A DNA stretch of 64,000 bases from Ophiodon elongatus (Eukaryota; Chordata; Actinopteri; Perciformes; Hexagrammidae): NCBI GenBank assembly GCA_016806645.1, contig JACSYO010002159.1, positions 10,460,827 through 10,524,826 of the forward strand, in the 5' to 3' direction. Within the stretch, counting starts at the first letter, position 1; each line of letters starts with the position of its first letter. Position numbers and translations under genes: made by a program. A model generated the notes under the pieces. The model ran no database searches. It saw only the letters and a program-made list of their open reading frames with translations, and was not told the origin of the DNA. Shown here one piece after another: positions 10,821 through 24,948 of this stretch.

Positions 10821-13800
10821 ACAGTACGGGGAGGGGAGGTACAGATGGTGGGATGTGGCAGTCTGTCTGACTGCGGTGAAGAATGTGAGATTCAGCTGTT
10901 GGCCTCTCTCCCCCCGGCTCTGACCTTATGTGTCTCTGATCACCGTCTGGCTCCATCTCATTATGACAAACTCCATATTGCCTCAATCTCACAGCACCAG
11001 CCGTAACAATTACGAGACAAAAAAAACCTCCCAAACGTTTCAAAAAGAGACTGCCATGGCTGTGATACGTCAGGTTCTCTTTTGAGGTCCTGCTACCTCT
11101 CTTTACATGCTCGAGGGTCTTAGCTGTTGACCTGCGAACATACCTTGTCAGCAATTTCATTAGTCACATGAGCGGGGCTATTGTTTCCCTGTGGTGTGTG
11201 TGCATATGTGTGCGTGTGTGTGTAAGTGTAAAGGACCTTCAGATAGCCAGGAGGGCCGGGGGGTTTATTTATAGGCTGAGTGTCAAAGCAGCGCAGAGCC
11301 AACAGCAAGTCATTTACATCTAATGCACAAGAGTGCGAAGGTAAGCAGCTACTATCGCTGCAACATTTGGCTTACAGGCTTAGCTTTTTTTTTTAGGTTT
11401 TTCGGGACCCTTGCCAGCAGAGGGAGCACACACTGCCCCTCTTTATTCAGGCTCTTAAATGACGGTGTCACATTGTCTAAGAGTTGTTTGTACTGATCTG
11501 TGCAGAGAGCTGGAAGAGCCCTGGAGGAGCCCTGACTACTGCGGCATCTGATAAACCAATGTAATGAGCCTGTATGAGGCTGCTTACAGTACAGCAGGCT
11601 CTGTGATAAATATTACAGTTCCCCTCAACTCTTTTAACTTTTCTTTTCTTTTCCAAATGTAGATTCATGCTCCGAAGACAGTTTCCACTCGAGAATGAAA
11701 GTTGTTTCAGAAGTGCTGCAGTTGTTGTACTCAATGTTTTTTTTTTAGTATAGATCAAAATCAAAACTTTAACTAAGTCAGGCAACATTTTAACTTATCT
11801 CATAATATTGACTTTCTTCCTCTAAATCATAACTTACTATCTCATCATTTTAACTTTTATCTTATGTGAACATTTTAGCTCATAGTTTTTACTTTGTGAG
11901 TGAAATTGTCACATCTTATCTGACTTCTTATCTTTTCACTTTGACATCATAAGCCACATTTTGATTTCTTGTTTTATAACTCTGTCATACATAATTCTGA
12001 TTTACAATGACCTTTTTTTGTATTATTATCTTGACGAACCTTTCTTTTTTTCTGGCAGAAATGGGCTTCCATACTTACATTTAGTATTGTCAAGCTATTT
12101 CAAATGCTTGTCTTGTCATGGTGCAGTAAGCAAAAGCAGGAATATCAAACACAGTAAATCACAATTTACTTATGTAGCATGCATATTCACAACTTTAAAT
12201 GACCTAATTAATCATCAACCCTCTCTGATTTCTGTCACGTCAGGATGATCTGCCAACGTACTGCTATGATACGCGTCTTTGTTATTTACACAATGATAAC
12301 ATATGCATATTCAGACGGCTGTGTTTGCTGTTGATAGTTCCGTGTGTTGTTTCAGGAAAAAATGCATTTCATGGGAATTCAAATATTACTTGTTTTGTGG
12401 GACTGTGAAACACTGAGATTGGATGAGACGAGCTCCACTTTAAACGACATCATGCAGAAATGAAGAGAAAAAAAGGCCTCTCAGTTTCCACATCTTCAGC
12501 CACTGATTGCTCAGTACAAATAGATCTCTCATGTAATTGCCACTTGTTCTTGAGAGCCCATTTATCTATTCTGCAGCATTACGTCACAAGTCTTGCCTCT
12601 GCCTAATGTTCATGTGAGGAAAATATCGGACGTGTTTTGCATTGCGACAGTCCTCGTGTTTTACTTATATTTAACATGTGCTGGTTTCATCTGCAATGGC
12701 CTTATCCAGCAATGCTTATGAAAGGAGTATTGAAAAGAACAAATGACAGAGGAGGAAAGAAGGATCAACAGCAGCGGCTGATTGCAGTCGAGGCTCAGGG
12801 GAGTCCTCTGCTGGTCTGATGTCATAACTGCACATCTTTCCTAGGATATATCAGAGTCGCACGGGTCAGCAAAAGTGGCAGCGCTGATACAGGTTTTAAA
12901 TTAAGTTTTAGCCTGTAGGTTGGCCACCGTGCTCACACCAGATGGCAAATGTCTGCGCCATAAAAATGCATCCAACAGTATTCAGGAAGTTCAGGAACAA
13001 CTACAAACACCATTTAGACAAATCCAAGTGCATGAAAACAATGTACATACAGAAAATATGAAACCAATTATTTTAATTACCTATTTAATCATTGGGTTTG
13101 GGTCATACAATTTCCGAAACTAGAGAAAGTACCCACCACAAATTTCCCGAAAGCCTTAATTGTTGTATTCAAATGACTTAATTTGTGCAGCCATAAAAAC
13201 ATTAAGATTTGGATTTGAACATTTCACTCGGTGCAATCATCACACAGATTCAAAAGAGGATTTTTCCAAACACAAAGGTTTATCAGATGTAACAAAAGCA
13301 GGGGAAACTGGATTGAGCAGTTAATATCTTAGAAGACAAAGGAAATAGCAAAAATTCACATAGGGAAGGCTGACCCAGTGATTTTGTTTTGGTTGTTACA
13401 TTTCTTCTTTCTATGGACTAATCAGTTCAACCCTGCCTGGCTGACTGGTTTAGAACGGATACCGTGGGGGTATTGTTTGAAAACATTTAATATCTTTGCC
13501 AAAAGCATACCTGAATTTCAGTATCAATACTAAAACAGTAAAGCTGCTATGATTAGTCTTAATTGAGCAGTCGTTCACAGAAATGAGCATCAGTTTTGAG
13601 GCATCAACGTTTGTATTGTGCTCAGTGAACTGTTTTAATTCACCACAACTGACTTATCGTTATTTTTTTTACTTTTATCAATAGTTTATGGCAGCTCTAC
13701 AGCACCATAATAGATGATAAAGACACACTTTGGTCAATATTTCCTCTTTCATGCATCTCTCCACTATCAGTCTATCAGAAACACACTGACACTATCCGAC

Positions 13801-14021
13801 AAAGGACTCAATAACAAGACTTGCTACACAGAGATGTTTAATAAAAAGGTCTTCGACTGACACACAGGTCCAAAGCAAAGACAAGTTCAAAAGATACTGA
13901 AAAATGGGCAAATAAACACTTGGACATACACAAGTACCGTACAGCTGATAAGCACACGACAACAGAGAAGACAAACGGGAGTGCACCGACTAAATACACC
14001 ATGAAAGGTGGGTGATAACGG

Positions 14022-14146
14022 GGGACAGGTGACAGCGGGGCTAACGAGGGACAGGTGACAGCGGGGCTAACGAGGGACAGGTGACAGCGGGGCTAACGAG
14101 GGACAGGTGACAGCGGGGCTAACGAGGGACAGGTGAAAACAATCAG
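14022..14146. repeat. Minisatellite, 26-bp unit, about 4.8 copies
   Basis: The unit gggacaggtgacagcggggc plus taacga recurs at exact 26-bp spacing (acagg at 14025, 14051, 14077, 14103, 14129). Copies are nearly identical, indicating recent expansion. Confidence 0.9.
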
Positions 14147-16374
14147 GGTGGGGGCATAAACTCACACAGGCGGGAAACACACAAGGGCAGGAAGTGAAGT
14201 ATCTGACACGACAGACAGAGGTGACTAAAAATCTAGAGGCATAACCTTAAAGGAGAGTGAGACATGAAATAATCATCCTTAAAACTGCACAGCAGCTCAG
14301 GTGGAGCTGGATGTTGCTGGAGCAACATTTGTGTTGCATCACTGTATCATATTGTGCATAATCATATCAACATAAACAGCGAAACATCTTTTTGTCCATA
14401 TGTATCAGATTTTTATTTTTCATTATCTCTCTCAGCTTGTCGTCGCCTTCTTCTGAATGAAATTCGTGATAGTCAGAGCACCCTAGGCTAGGCTGTCGTT
14501 ATTGAAAAGAAGAAGAAGAAAGAGTCTCGCCTGAGCTTTACAATGATATTGGCGAGGCTCAGCTGTGATTTGTCATATCTTTAACATCTTCTCATGCTTG
14601 TTTTGTTGTCTGTAAATCCTGATCCAGTTTCAGAAGAACACATTTTGCTCTCCAAAGAGACCTTGGTTCGGTTTCAGGATGGCGAGTCTCGGATGGATGA
14701 AAATAAAACTCCTCACATAGCAGTTGTTCTGTTTGAGGCTCTTTCCCGTGCTGAGCTACTAAAACAGTTGCCATACGCAGCATCAACGTAGGGAGCATAA
14801 AAGAGATGCAATGCTGGCGTGAAGCAAATTGGCAATTAAGAATTAAATCAGAATTACTTTGAAGAGAAACAGGATGAGGATGGTGCAGAGTTACAGCTGT
14901 TGATCTTGCTTAGTCACATTACACAGCAGCCTGCCAGGATTGATGTTTACTTCTGACTAAAAATAATTGTTGAAAATGCAGATTCAAACTCATGGAGAGC
15001 AGTTCATGGTTGAGTCATAAGTGTTTTTGTGCTTCACAAGCATAATTGCATTATCTCCTCCTGGAAAACAAAACAAACAAGCCAAGGTCATTTTCATATT
15101 CCTTAAGCTGCATATTCCAAATCTCATCTTCTTTGTAATGAAGGTAAAGATCGATAAATGACAGAAGGCCCATCACACAGAGGGCTCATATCACCAAAGA
15201 CGTGGCGCACATCCAACCTCACAGACACAAGTATAGCCTCTGAGGTTATTTACCGGCCCGTCTGTCACAGCACCCTGCTGAGACTCTTCCTGCTGCACAA
15301 TATGAGCGTGTCAGTGTGAGTCCTACATTTTTAATGGAAACGCAGGAAGGAAGCAGTCAATGTCCACAGCAAACTAATAGCTCTGGTTTCATAGTGAGGG
15401 CTCTTGTCACCCATAAACTTTGATATTTCGAGAGAGAACATTTCATTTAAATGATATGGAGGTACTTTACTGGGTACAGAAATGATTGATGCTTTTATTT
15501 CTTTGGCATTTTGAAATCTCTCAATTACTTTTGTTTTATTTGCTTACGTGCCACTGGTGGTTTAACGTGCGTAGGCGTCAAAGATTTTCCCATGCAGGAT
15601 GAAATGATAGCTTCAGGCCCGGCTGCTTCATTCACCAAGAGACAGGATTTATCGATAAGGTCACTGAAGTAACTACGTTTGCTCAGATTTGGTGAAGGTG
15701 GATTTTGATGTCATTCATCCAAATGTTAACCTTCATGATTGATCGCATCCTTCCAAAAAACATTATTATGACCTTCATTCATGCTTTTCAAACGAAGTGG
15801 AAGGGTAGTGAGGGGAGTTTGTCAGAAAGCACTTATCAATGAAAACCAGCTTCTCTATCAGCAAAGTAGTTAAATGCTGTTTCACAAAAATGTATACAAG
15901 ATATGTTGCCAAATTTGGTAAAGGAAGCCAAATTAAGGCGTGATATGCACAGAATATAACACAGCACGACAGAATAAGTCAAAGACATGAAAATGTACCG
16001 TAAATTAGATTTTGCATGGTTTCAGAGAGCACTTCCATCACCATATTTGCTCTGATGTCTCCTTTTTGAGGTTCTGTGTTTCATGTAGAGCATAAAATGT
16101 TCTAGAAACATTAATTAAACTAATTGTCTCCTTGAATTTCACATCAAGTAGCTTAAAAGACACGTTTTTCACTCTCTGTATATGAGTATCACAAACGGAA
16201 AATGTTTCTGCTTGTTTCGGCACTTTACAGAAGCTGCTTAGGGGCTGCTCACTGTGCAGAAAGTCAAATGTTTAAAGCCAAGACAGCACTTTGCTCACAC
16301 TGTAGCTGCACTGTTACATCAGATGAAAACCCCGTAGACCTGTTGTTGCTCATTTTATACATTTTCCCCAAAAT

Positions 16375-16625
16375 GCAGCCTGACACATTTGGTATTTTCA
16401 GCCATGACCAACCAATGACATTCCCATCGGCCTCAGCTGTGCTTCGTGTTCCGTGTTAATGAGCGAATATTAGCATGCTAACATGCTTAGCTATGATTGG
16501 GGCCATGGTAAACCTTATTAACCTGCTTAACCAAAGTACGTTAGCATTGCGATTATGGTAGCAATGAGCTTTAAGCACCACTTCACAGAGCCACAAGCGT
16601 AGGAGAGGACTCTCAACATGAACAA
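16375..16625 (+). repeat. Dispersed repeat family C, 3' part
   Basis: ccaatgacattcccatcggc, ctcagctgtgcttcgtgtt, attagcatgctaacatgct and tttaagcaccacttcacaga match the 3' half of the family represented at 46475. Confidence 0.55.
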
Positions 16626-17639
16626 CTTCACCTACTTACGATGTGCAAGGAGAAGTCTCAAAACATCAGCCTGAACTTGTAGCTTAAAGAACAACGTTAT
16701 TGCGATATTGTACAATAAAGTTTATGCTGGAGTTTTGACCTTTTCAGTATTTTTTAGAAACATTATAATTCATACAAAAGTTGTGTTGGTTTCAACACCA
16801 ATAGGCTGCAGAACAAAAGTTTGTAATGTGGAGCCAAAAGAGACAAGTGGCCACAATAGAGCAAATACTGCCAAATAATGGAGCTTTTCATAGAGATGAG
16901 GCACCATTACACACGGACTCTCCAGTTTAAATTCTTATCAGCAATTCCATCCTGAGCACCATACTTTTCTCTAAATGTAGACCTGATTACTGAGGTCACA
17001 CACTATGAATACTTGGTGTTACTTTCCATTTCAAACATAAGTCCTTCTGCAAAACTGATGATTTTCTGTAGGCACAAACACTCTTGGGGCTGGGTGGCAC
17101 AGACATAGTGTGTGAGAGACATTGGTTTTGGGATTTGAATTACGGCAGCATTGTCCTTTAAAAAGCTGCAGAAATAAAGCGTCAATGCCTAATAACAAAA
17201 ATAACAAACATCCAACCACCTCAGCATTTAATAACATACTTAATTTGTTTTCTTTACATTAAGATCCTCTTTTTCCCTTTCTATCCATTTCTCATTTTAA
17301 ACAGTGATGCCCTCTGGAAACATGGTTGCTGTTAATTAACAATAACATCACATGTTTGACTCTCTGATGTGGCCTTTTCTAAGAGGACACTGCAAGTTCT
17401 CGTGCTCTCACATGGATTTCCTCTGGGTGTTTCCTCCCCCTGTCCAAAGCCACGCAGGTCAAGAGAGAAGACTAAAGCTGCCAACAGGTACACAAGCAAG
17501 AGTGTGAATGAGTGTCTGTCATTCTGAATTAGCCCTGTGAGGGACTGCTGACCTGCTCAGTGTTATTTTACCTGCAGCACAACAACTCTTAAAAATAAAA
17601 ATAGAAAAGCAGGCAGAGAACCAGTGCTTCGGGTGTCGA

Positions 17640-17651
17640 CCACTAGATGGC
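17640..17651 (+). promoter_or_regulatory. CTCF-type core motif
   Basis: CCACTAGATGGC on the plus strand, a full core match about 4 kb upstream of esam and in the opposite orientation to the site at 61334. Confidence 0.3.
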
Positions 17652-19719
17652 ACAAAAGAATAAATAAAATCGGAACTCTTTGCCCTTTGTATAAATAACA
17701 GTAATCCATCATGTTGATGTCTTCACACACTGTAAAATAAAGTGGAGCAAAGTGAAACGAGTTGGAACTGGTCTCCACAAAGAAGTCCAGTCATGCTATC
17801 TAGAGGTAGACTGTCAAGGCTAAGCTCATCTTCCTCCAGCTGGCAGCAAGATATCAGCATCTCCGTGAACTTTAACAATGAATGTATTCAGGAAGACTGC
17901 AGGGAGTGTTTTTCCTCATATAGATAGCTGCTGAAAGTGACACAAATCGCAGAGATACTGAAGAAGTCTAGCACGGAGACATTTCTTATCGCTTTTGTGC
18001 AGTTGTAAAACATGTGCGCACTTGCATGAAAGGGCAGGTGGTGAAGTAATCTGTCACATTTTTGCAGAATTAATTTTGTAAAATATACCTGACCTGCTGG
18101 AAATGTAGCTTATTGAATGCGAAACAGGGTCAGAGAGGCTTCAACATGCAAGCTGTGCAGTTTCATATTGCTGCCTTTCACACTTAAGCAATCAATTATT
18201 CACACCCAGCAGTGACATCCAATTTTTGATGTACAAGATTTACACATTTTTCACACACAAATATAGACGTAAAAGTCATATTTTGATACATACAGGGGAC
18301 CTACAGCTACTGTTTATGTTTTAGCTGTATCACTACACACAAAACTGCTTCAAAATAGAAAAAGTGTCTTCAGTTTCAAGAGTGAGTCTATTGCACTTCC
18401 ATTATGAAGGCTATAGGAAGCAGGAAGAAGCATTCAGAGTGTTTGTTTTGCACCATTTCCTCAGAGCTTCACTTGATCACTATGAAGCTCTGAGTAACTG
18501 GAGGTACTTTGACCTGACAGAAAAGAGTGTCCAGGTCTTTATTTTCAATATTACTTCCATGCACACCACTGAGGTATAATACCACAGTCCTGCAATGTAA
18601 GAGTTTTACATTGTAATTTCCCTGAGGGATTGTATTTGAAAATACATCCTAATTCAAAATAAATTAATACTATTACAAAACTTGCAATATCAACTCTGCT
18701 ACCCTGTTTTCCCCATTTCCCTGCCCTAGTACAGTAATAATATTTAACTGCACTCCATAATTAATATAGGTAATCAGTAATTAAAAATAAATACAGCACA
18801 GTGTAATTTCCTTTTAAACATAAAGTTGATATACCCATTTAATCCTATAGGTCTTTCTCACAGCAAGGCACCCATTAAGTATTTTATTATTATCCTTATT
18901 TGGAAAGAAGTACCAGGTCTAAAATCTGACAACAATAGATGAAGGTTCAACAATATGTGAGTGACATGAATAAATCAGGATTATACCAGTCAGTCAGACA
19001 TTAACTCTATTAAATCAGATTAAATAAAACAAAAGAACTAACAATACGTCTTCATGTGTTTGAATGATGGTTTGCAGCTTCATGGTAATTAATTGTGAAC
19101 TTCAGTGCATGCAAAGGTGCAGCCAGTGCTCTTAGGAAGCATGTAACGCTTTAATATCATGTAAAAAAATCCATATAGCATTAAAAATACAACACATCGA
19201 CCCACCTACATTAATATTTCACCCGACGACCCATTTATTTTGAGCCGAGTCGGGACCCGAGGCTTACAGTACAATGTAAAATCCCACAGCAGCTCTTGTT
19301 CTCTGGTTTAAGTGGCTGCACAGTTTGTTCCTGTGAGACTTCTACCTGTGACTTCTGATCCTGCTCCAAATTAGACTTTGTAATATATCAGGTAATGCAT
19401 GATAATTGAGTTGACATTACATTTACCTGGAACTAAGTGTACTTGAGAGTTGTTCTGGGTGAGTTTTACATCATTTTAATGTTTGCAGATGAAGTAGGAT
19501 GCACTGTTTGCCTGTATACTAGTCGAATTAAAGCCACCGTCAACACAGATGAATCAGTTCACCTTGATGCTGACTTCAAAGTCACAGAGGAAACAGACCA
19601 CTCCTTTTCTCACAGAAATTGAATGAAGTTTAACCATTTACTTGCAGAGCGGGTCCAAGGCATTTTTAAAAAAAAGAGGCAACTGAGAAATGGTAAGTCC
19701 CCTATCAATTTAATCAGTA

Positions 19720-20070
19720 CCACCAGACTCTTCAGTTCCCGCTCAGCTCGACAGAGCGTTTTAGCGTCTGTCATTTCATGGTTTTGGTTCAGTCTCACCA
19801 CTCTCATCGGCAGTCCAGAAGCAGCACAGTTTCGTCAAGTAAACTAACCGCTCAGCACCAAACAATGAACTAACAACGTTAGAGACAAGCTGGTGAATAT
19901 AGTAGAACAGTTAAAGAGCCACATAATTCCTTCAGGAGCTGGTGGAGACCAAAACTGAGCTAAAAGGAGAGTGAACATTGGACTTACATTCATCAGGAGA
20001 CCAGAAACGCTCCACATCTTCCTCTACATCTGCTCTCAAGCGTTTGCTAACAAGTTTGCCATATCAGCTT
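19720..20070 (-). repeat. Dispersed repeat family A, copy 3
   Basis: Reverse orientation: cgctcagcaccaaacaatga, caagctggtgaatatagtag, gagctggtggagaccaaaac and gagagtgaacattggactta. The distal part (tttcatggttttggttcagt) is shared with 40650. Confidence 0.55.
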
Positions 20071-20219
20071 AAAAGGGGACGATAATGTCAGTGATGTTTT
20101 TATGCATTGTTTCAGCTGCTCTCAAGTGGACGGAAAAATAACATAAAGCAGGTTTAATGGTTTACATTTAAGTCTTAACTTCACCTTGCTGCAGTGATGT
20201 AGGAGTGTACACTCGCTAT

Positions 20220-20266
20220 AAGAGCAACAGAGCAACAGAGCAACAGAGCAACAGAGCAACAGAGCA
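20220..20266. repeat. Short tandem repeat, 8-bp unit (gagcaaca)
   Basis: About five to six perfect copies of gagcaaca in a row. Confidence 0.9.
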
Positions 20267-21265
20267 CACATCTGTCCTTTTTCTATTTCTTTGTCCTGTG
20301 CAGAGATGTGTGAGACTATCACACAGGGCAAACACATAAACAAACAACGTCTCACACACGATGACGGATTTGGACTTGCTGAACTGGAAGAAGCACCTGC
20401 AGACATGAAAAAACCTCCAGCAACAGTACAGTTATTTGAATTTTTTTGGTGCTTTTTCACATCGTAAAGCTAACTATAAATATGCAAACACATTGTTAAG
20501 AGAGGAAACAGCGTAACTTATTTTATTTCTTTTTGTGATAAATTGTTGCACCTTTCCACCACTGTATTTTCTTTCAGTAATACAAAAGTACGTACAATCA
20601 GCTCCAGAACAATGACTATAATACAAGTTAAAATTTACAATATCTTCTCTTTACAGCACCCACATATAAGAGTGCTTAACACACAGCTAGTTAAAAAAAG
20701 GTGAGAGCAAACAGGACAGCAACCAACAAAAACATCAGCCATGAACTTCAGCTCAGGCTGAGTACCATGCAGAGATCAGAAATAAACAACTTTTTAAGAT
20801 TGTCATCATGCCATCAAAACAAGTCTTTCCTTTACAATATTTTCTTTTGGCAATTGTTGATGTTAGTTCAAATGCATGCAATATACCTACACTTAAAGTT
20901 TTGTAGAGTTTTGTACACACATCATTCACTGTATAAAAAAAACAAGACCGATCACAGAAACTACGCAAACATGAATGAACATGTCTGTCAATAAAATTGT
21001 CATAAAATAGTGCAATAAGAGAATAAAGAAAAAAAGGGGCCCAAAACTCAATAATTGTTTTACATAATTTTTTGTTACAACCACTCAATAACATGTCAAT
21101 AACATGCAGTCATTTTCAGGACTCGTGTCTATTAATCGCGTTAACTGTTTACCAGCCTGATAAAAGGACATTTATTTGTGCAGTCGAGGTTTTGTTGCCA
21201 GGGGGCGTCACCGAGCAGCTTATTCAGGTCGTTAAGCTCCTACAGCTCACCGTGAGAGCAGCGCG

Positions 21266-21276
21266 CGAGAGAGAGA

Positions 21277-21346
<70 letters not shown>
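21266..21346. repeat. (GA)n tract upstream of esam
   Basis: About 80 bases of nearly pure GA, with minor breaks, 330-400 bp before the esam start codon. It may be in the promoter or the 5' UTR. Purine-only tracts of this kind can form triplex DNA and bind GAGA-type factors. Confidence 0.93.
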
Positions 21347-21429
21347 CGCACTCAAGCTGCAGAAGTGAAGCAGGTTGGACTAAACATAGAAAAAGGAAAG
21401 CGAAAAAAGAAAACCTGAATGCTCCCCGA

Positions 21430-21672
21430 GGTTTGTAAAGTGAAGGCGAGCGGAGGTGCCCGCGCGCTCAGCGATGACAGCCGCCGTCTGTAGGCGGGAT
21501 GGGGAGAGGAGAGGAAGCTTTATTTGCACACTTTGCCGCGCGGGTTTGACCGCGGACAGTTAATTGCCACCAGAAGACAATTAAGCCGCGGCTGAGGAGC
21601 GAGGACGGTGTTTGCTGTCAACTTTTTAAAGGAGCTGCCGTGTTCCGGGGAGCAGCCGGTGGATGTGGCGCC
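21430..21672 (+). promoter_or_regulatory. esam: esam proximal promoter / 5' UTR region
   Basis: GC- and CpG-rich sequence directly before the esam ATG (gcccgcgcgctcagcg, gccgcgcgggtttgaccgcgg, ttaagccgcggctgagg). It lies just after a long GA tract. A GAGGAAG core (ETS type, plausible for an endothelial gene) is near 21510. The transcription start cannot be placed by eye; TTTAAA at 21625-21630 lies within the probable 5' UTR. The ATG context (gcgccATGG) has G at +4 but lacks a purine at -3. Confidence 0.5.
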
Positions 21673-24485
21673 ATGGAGATGAAGACAAGACTTCGAGCGA
21701 CGCTGATGTTAATATGGATTTTTCAAGGTGAGCTAATTAACTCTCCGGGCATTAGGCCGCGCGCTGCAGGTGGCAGGCAGCCTGCGAGTGTAACCGGATC
21801 ATGTTGGTGTCGTGGAAAGTGGGTTTCAACCATATGCATACGGGGAAAGTCAAGAAAAAGCTTTTCCTCTCGTTAAACTTCCACGTTTGAACCAACAGTG
21901 AGCCAAACAAAAGCGAGGTTAGTCCCTTTAAGAACATGCTGGCGTTAGTTTGAAGAGTTACTTTCGACGAATTAAGTCAGTAATGTATAATACACTACAA
22001 TGAGTGGCCTACTTCATGTACTGTAGCTGTATGGCCTTTGTCAGTGTGCATTAACACCACGGTTAAATCCTGAGTGTAAATGTATTCAAATGCATTGCTC
22101 AGATTCATATTATTGGCAGTAGGAGCGGCTATTAGTCTGCTCAGATGTCAAACATGTGTCAATCTGAAAAGCCCCTCCTCCTCCTCCTCCTCCTCCTCCT
22201 CTTCATCCTTTCTTTATCAAGCGAAATTTTGAATTTAAATGCTGGAACAAGCACACTGACAATTCATGAAATATGTAACTTTTTTATTGCCGTCGCTGCT
22301 GCTACTGCTAGTGGATTTACCAGAGGTCTCCTTTTAAGCACACAGCAGAGTACTCTTCATCTTAAGAGGGCATAATGTTGTTGCATGGTTGAATGCCCTG
22401 ACATATATTTCAAGGAAGTGTTGTTGGTTTTTTTTTTCTCTCTCTCTGGTTATTGCCCCTTGTGAGGTTGGAAATGACATAAAAGCACGAGTCTACCTGA
22501 AAGAGTTTGATGTCGTTTCAAATAATTCTGGACGAGACATCCCAGCAGTCACATTTTGGGTCACTTGGGTCCTGCAGGTTCAAAGTCAAAGTTCAAACTG
22601 GTATGGCTTGCATGCATAACACATTGAATTACTCATTAATAATGGCACACATTTGCACCAAATGTGAAAAGGAAATAGACAAATCCAATTTTTTCTAAGC
22701 GTTTAGTCAACATTATTTGAATGTCTGTTTGGACTGTAAGCATTTCATTTGGAGCAAAAACTAAGAGCCAGCTTGATGCTATTACTTTACATAATCACAA
22801 AGAAACACAGACAATATTGACGAGATGAGTTAAATAGCCTCAATTTCTAAATTGCATTTGGCCAATCCTGCTTCTGTCAACTGTGCTGCTGCATCATTTC
22901 TTACCAGAAGCTGGCTTTCCTCTAATGTGGAAATTAAGAGATTGTTTCAGCTTGACTCTTTTTATATCAGGATTTGTTCTCAAGTTTCACTGAGGAGCAG
23001 CATTGGAAAAGACAAAGAGGGGACATTATATCTATCTTCAACTCACTTTGGAATGCTTTAACAATGCAGAGCACACTTGGTTTAAAATCGGCGTTGTTCT
23101 CATGGGCTCCTACATAGAAACCACTGTGGTGTGACATTACATCAGCCGTCCTTTGATTTGGTGCAACTGCTCGATGGAATGAAACAAATGAATGAACTTG
23201 TTTTCTTTGCGGCTTCAGCTGATTCCTGTTCTGGTGATCGAATGGATTCCTTTTAAATTTGCATGCTGGATTTCTTTTCACATTTCTGACAACAGCTAAG
23301 CCTGTTGGTAAACCCCCCTCAAAAAAACAATCTTGCCTGTCAGAAATGTCATAATTAGCAAATCAAGGAACTGCAGCACGAAACCGTAACGCATGACCGA
23401 CTTCACATGAGCAAAGTAGACCCAGTTGGAATTGATGAAACAGAGCAGCTCACTGGCTTTCCACGACGGGACCCATAGCTAACTGGCTACTGAACGCTAA
23501 AATAAATCTGTTAAATACTTGGCTGCCTGCAGGATTCTTTCATTTCTGAGATGGATGCTTAACATTTCATAACTGACAGTTATAAATCACATTCTAGTTG
23601 TACCACACAAACACATTACCGCTGCCGATCAGATAGCTCAAATTGGCCTGAGGACGGGGACAAGGTGATTTGGCTCCGAGCAGTCTGAATGTGGAATTAG
23701 TTCTTACCAACCTCTCCCCTCCTCTTGAAAAATTGCCTTTCTCTTTGGCTGGGTTGTTAAAATGCTGTCATGTCCTCTGCTGATTGTGTTCAGTGGCGGC
23801 TGGTTTGTAATGAGACGGTAGCCACTAGGCTCTGGTGTAAGCTGATGTTTGTGAGCCAGCTATATCCCTTTTTACAGAATAACTCACAGAGCTTAGGGTA
23901 ATTCTGATTAGAGCATGATTAACTAAACAAGAAATTGTTCGGCCGTCATCCAGCGTTGGAACAAACAGCGTTCCCGGCGAAGGGCTGCATGAGAATTAAC
24001 TATTAGTGCAAAGCTTCCCTTTGGCTGGCCTCGGCAGTCACCAGAGTCTGGCAATAAAGAGTATTAGACATCTTGAGATCTGGAAGGTATCTGGAGGAGC
24101 ACAAGTCAAAGTCAAAGACTCTAACAGACAATCCAGTTTGTACTTCAGGATACCAAAGTTTGTGTGTAATAGCGGGTAAATAGTCGTTTTGGAAGGAGCT
24201 TTCGTCAATTTAGAAAAGTAACTGTAATTTTACTGCTTGACAAAAAAATATTTTTACAAGGACTTGGTTGAATCTTCCAGAATTTTCCTCATCAGATGGA
24301 GTTTGCTTGGTCGTCATAGAAATGGTTTTGTTGTTCTTATGTTAACCAGGTATGGAATCTTTCTCATTTTAATTTGAATGAGGAAAGGTGGCTAAAAAAG
24401 TATAGTCGGTAAAGAGGTGACAGGAAACGAGTAAATGGCCCTAAGCGCGTGTTGGTGATTCATTGCTCTTCAAATAGGCTTGTGG

Positions 24486-24529
<44 letters not shown>

Positions 24530-24860
24530 ATGATGTGTTGTTGCAATAGTAATCCTGCTCAGTTCCTTTAAAAAGAGAAATCTACAGCTTTAAGTTGAAG
24601 AAGCACATTGATTGTAGAGACAAAACATTTACTGGGGAAAAGCCTACTCCAGTTTAGAAACACCACACAGAGACATATAATGCATATGTGAGTCACTACG
24701 GGGGGCCAGCGATTGTATCCCGAAAACATCCCGACGCTGTACATCTTCTGAGTCACTTTATTTATCTTCTCTGCCTCAAACTGGTAAATTGCCACCAGTT
24801 TCCAGAGTGGTTACATTTGTTAGACTTACTCGGTGTGTGGGAGCCTAATTGATCCGGTCC

Positions 24861-24948
<88 letters not shown>

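Larger units (their letters stand above)
11000..21190. other. Intergenic stretch upstream of esam
   Basis: Apart from the minisatellite at 14022, repeat families A and C and the CTCF-type core, I see only short open frames without recognisable products. A CTCF-like ccagcagagggagc occurs near 11415 and gccagggggcgtca near 21197. Confidence 0.55.

Noticed and set aside
10714..11160. 148-residue minus-strand open frame
   Set aside because: Its middle is translated (CA)n microsatellite and the rest matches nothing I recognise.
14022..14146. Regular direct repeats that could be mistaken for a CRISPR array
   Set aside because: The units are contiguous with no spacers, in a vertebrate genome: a minisatellite.
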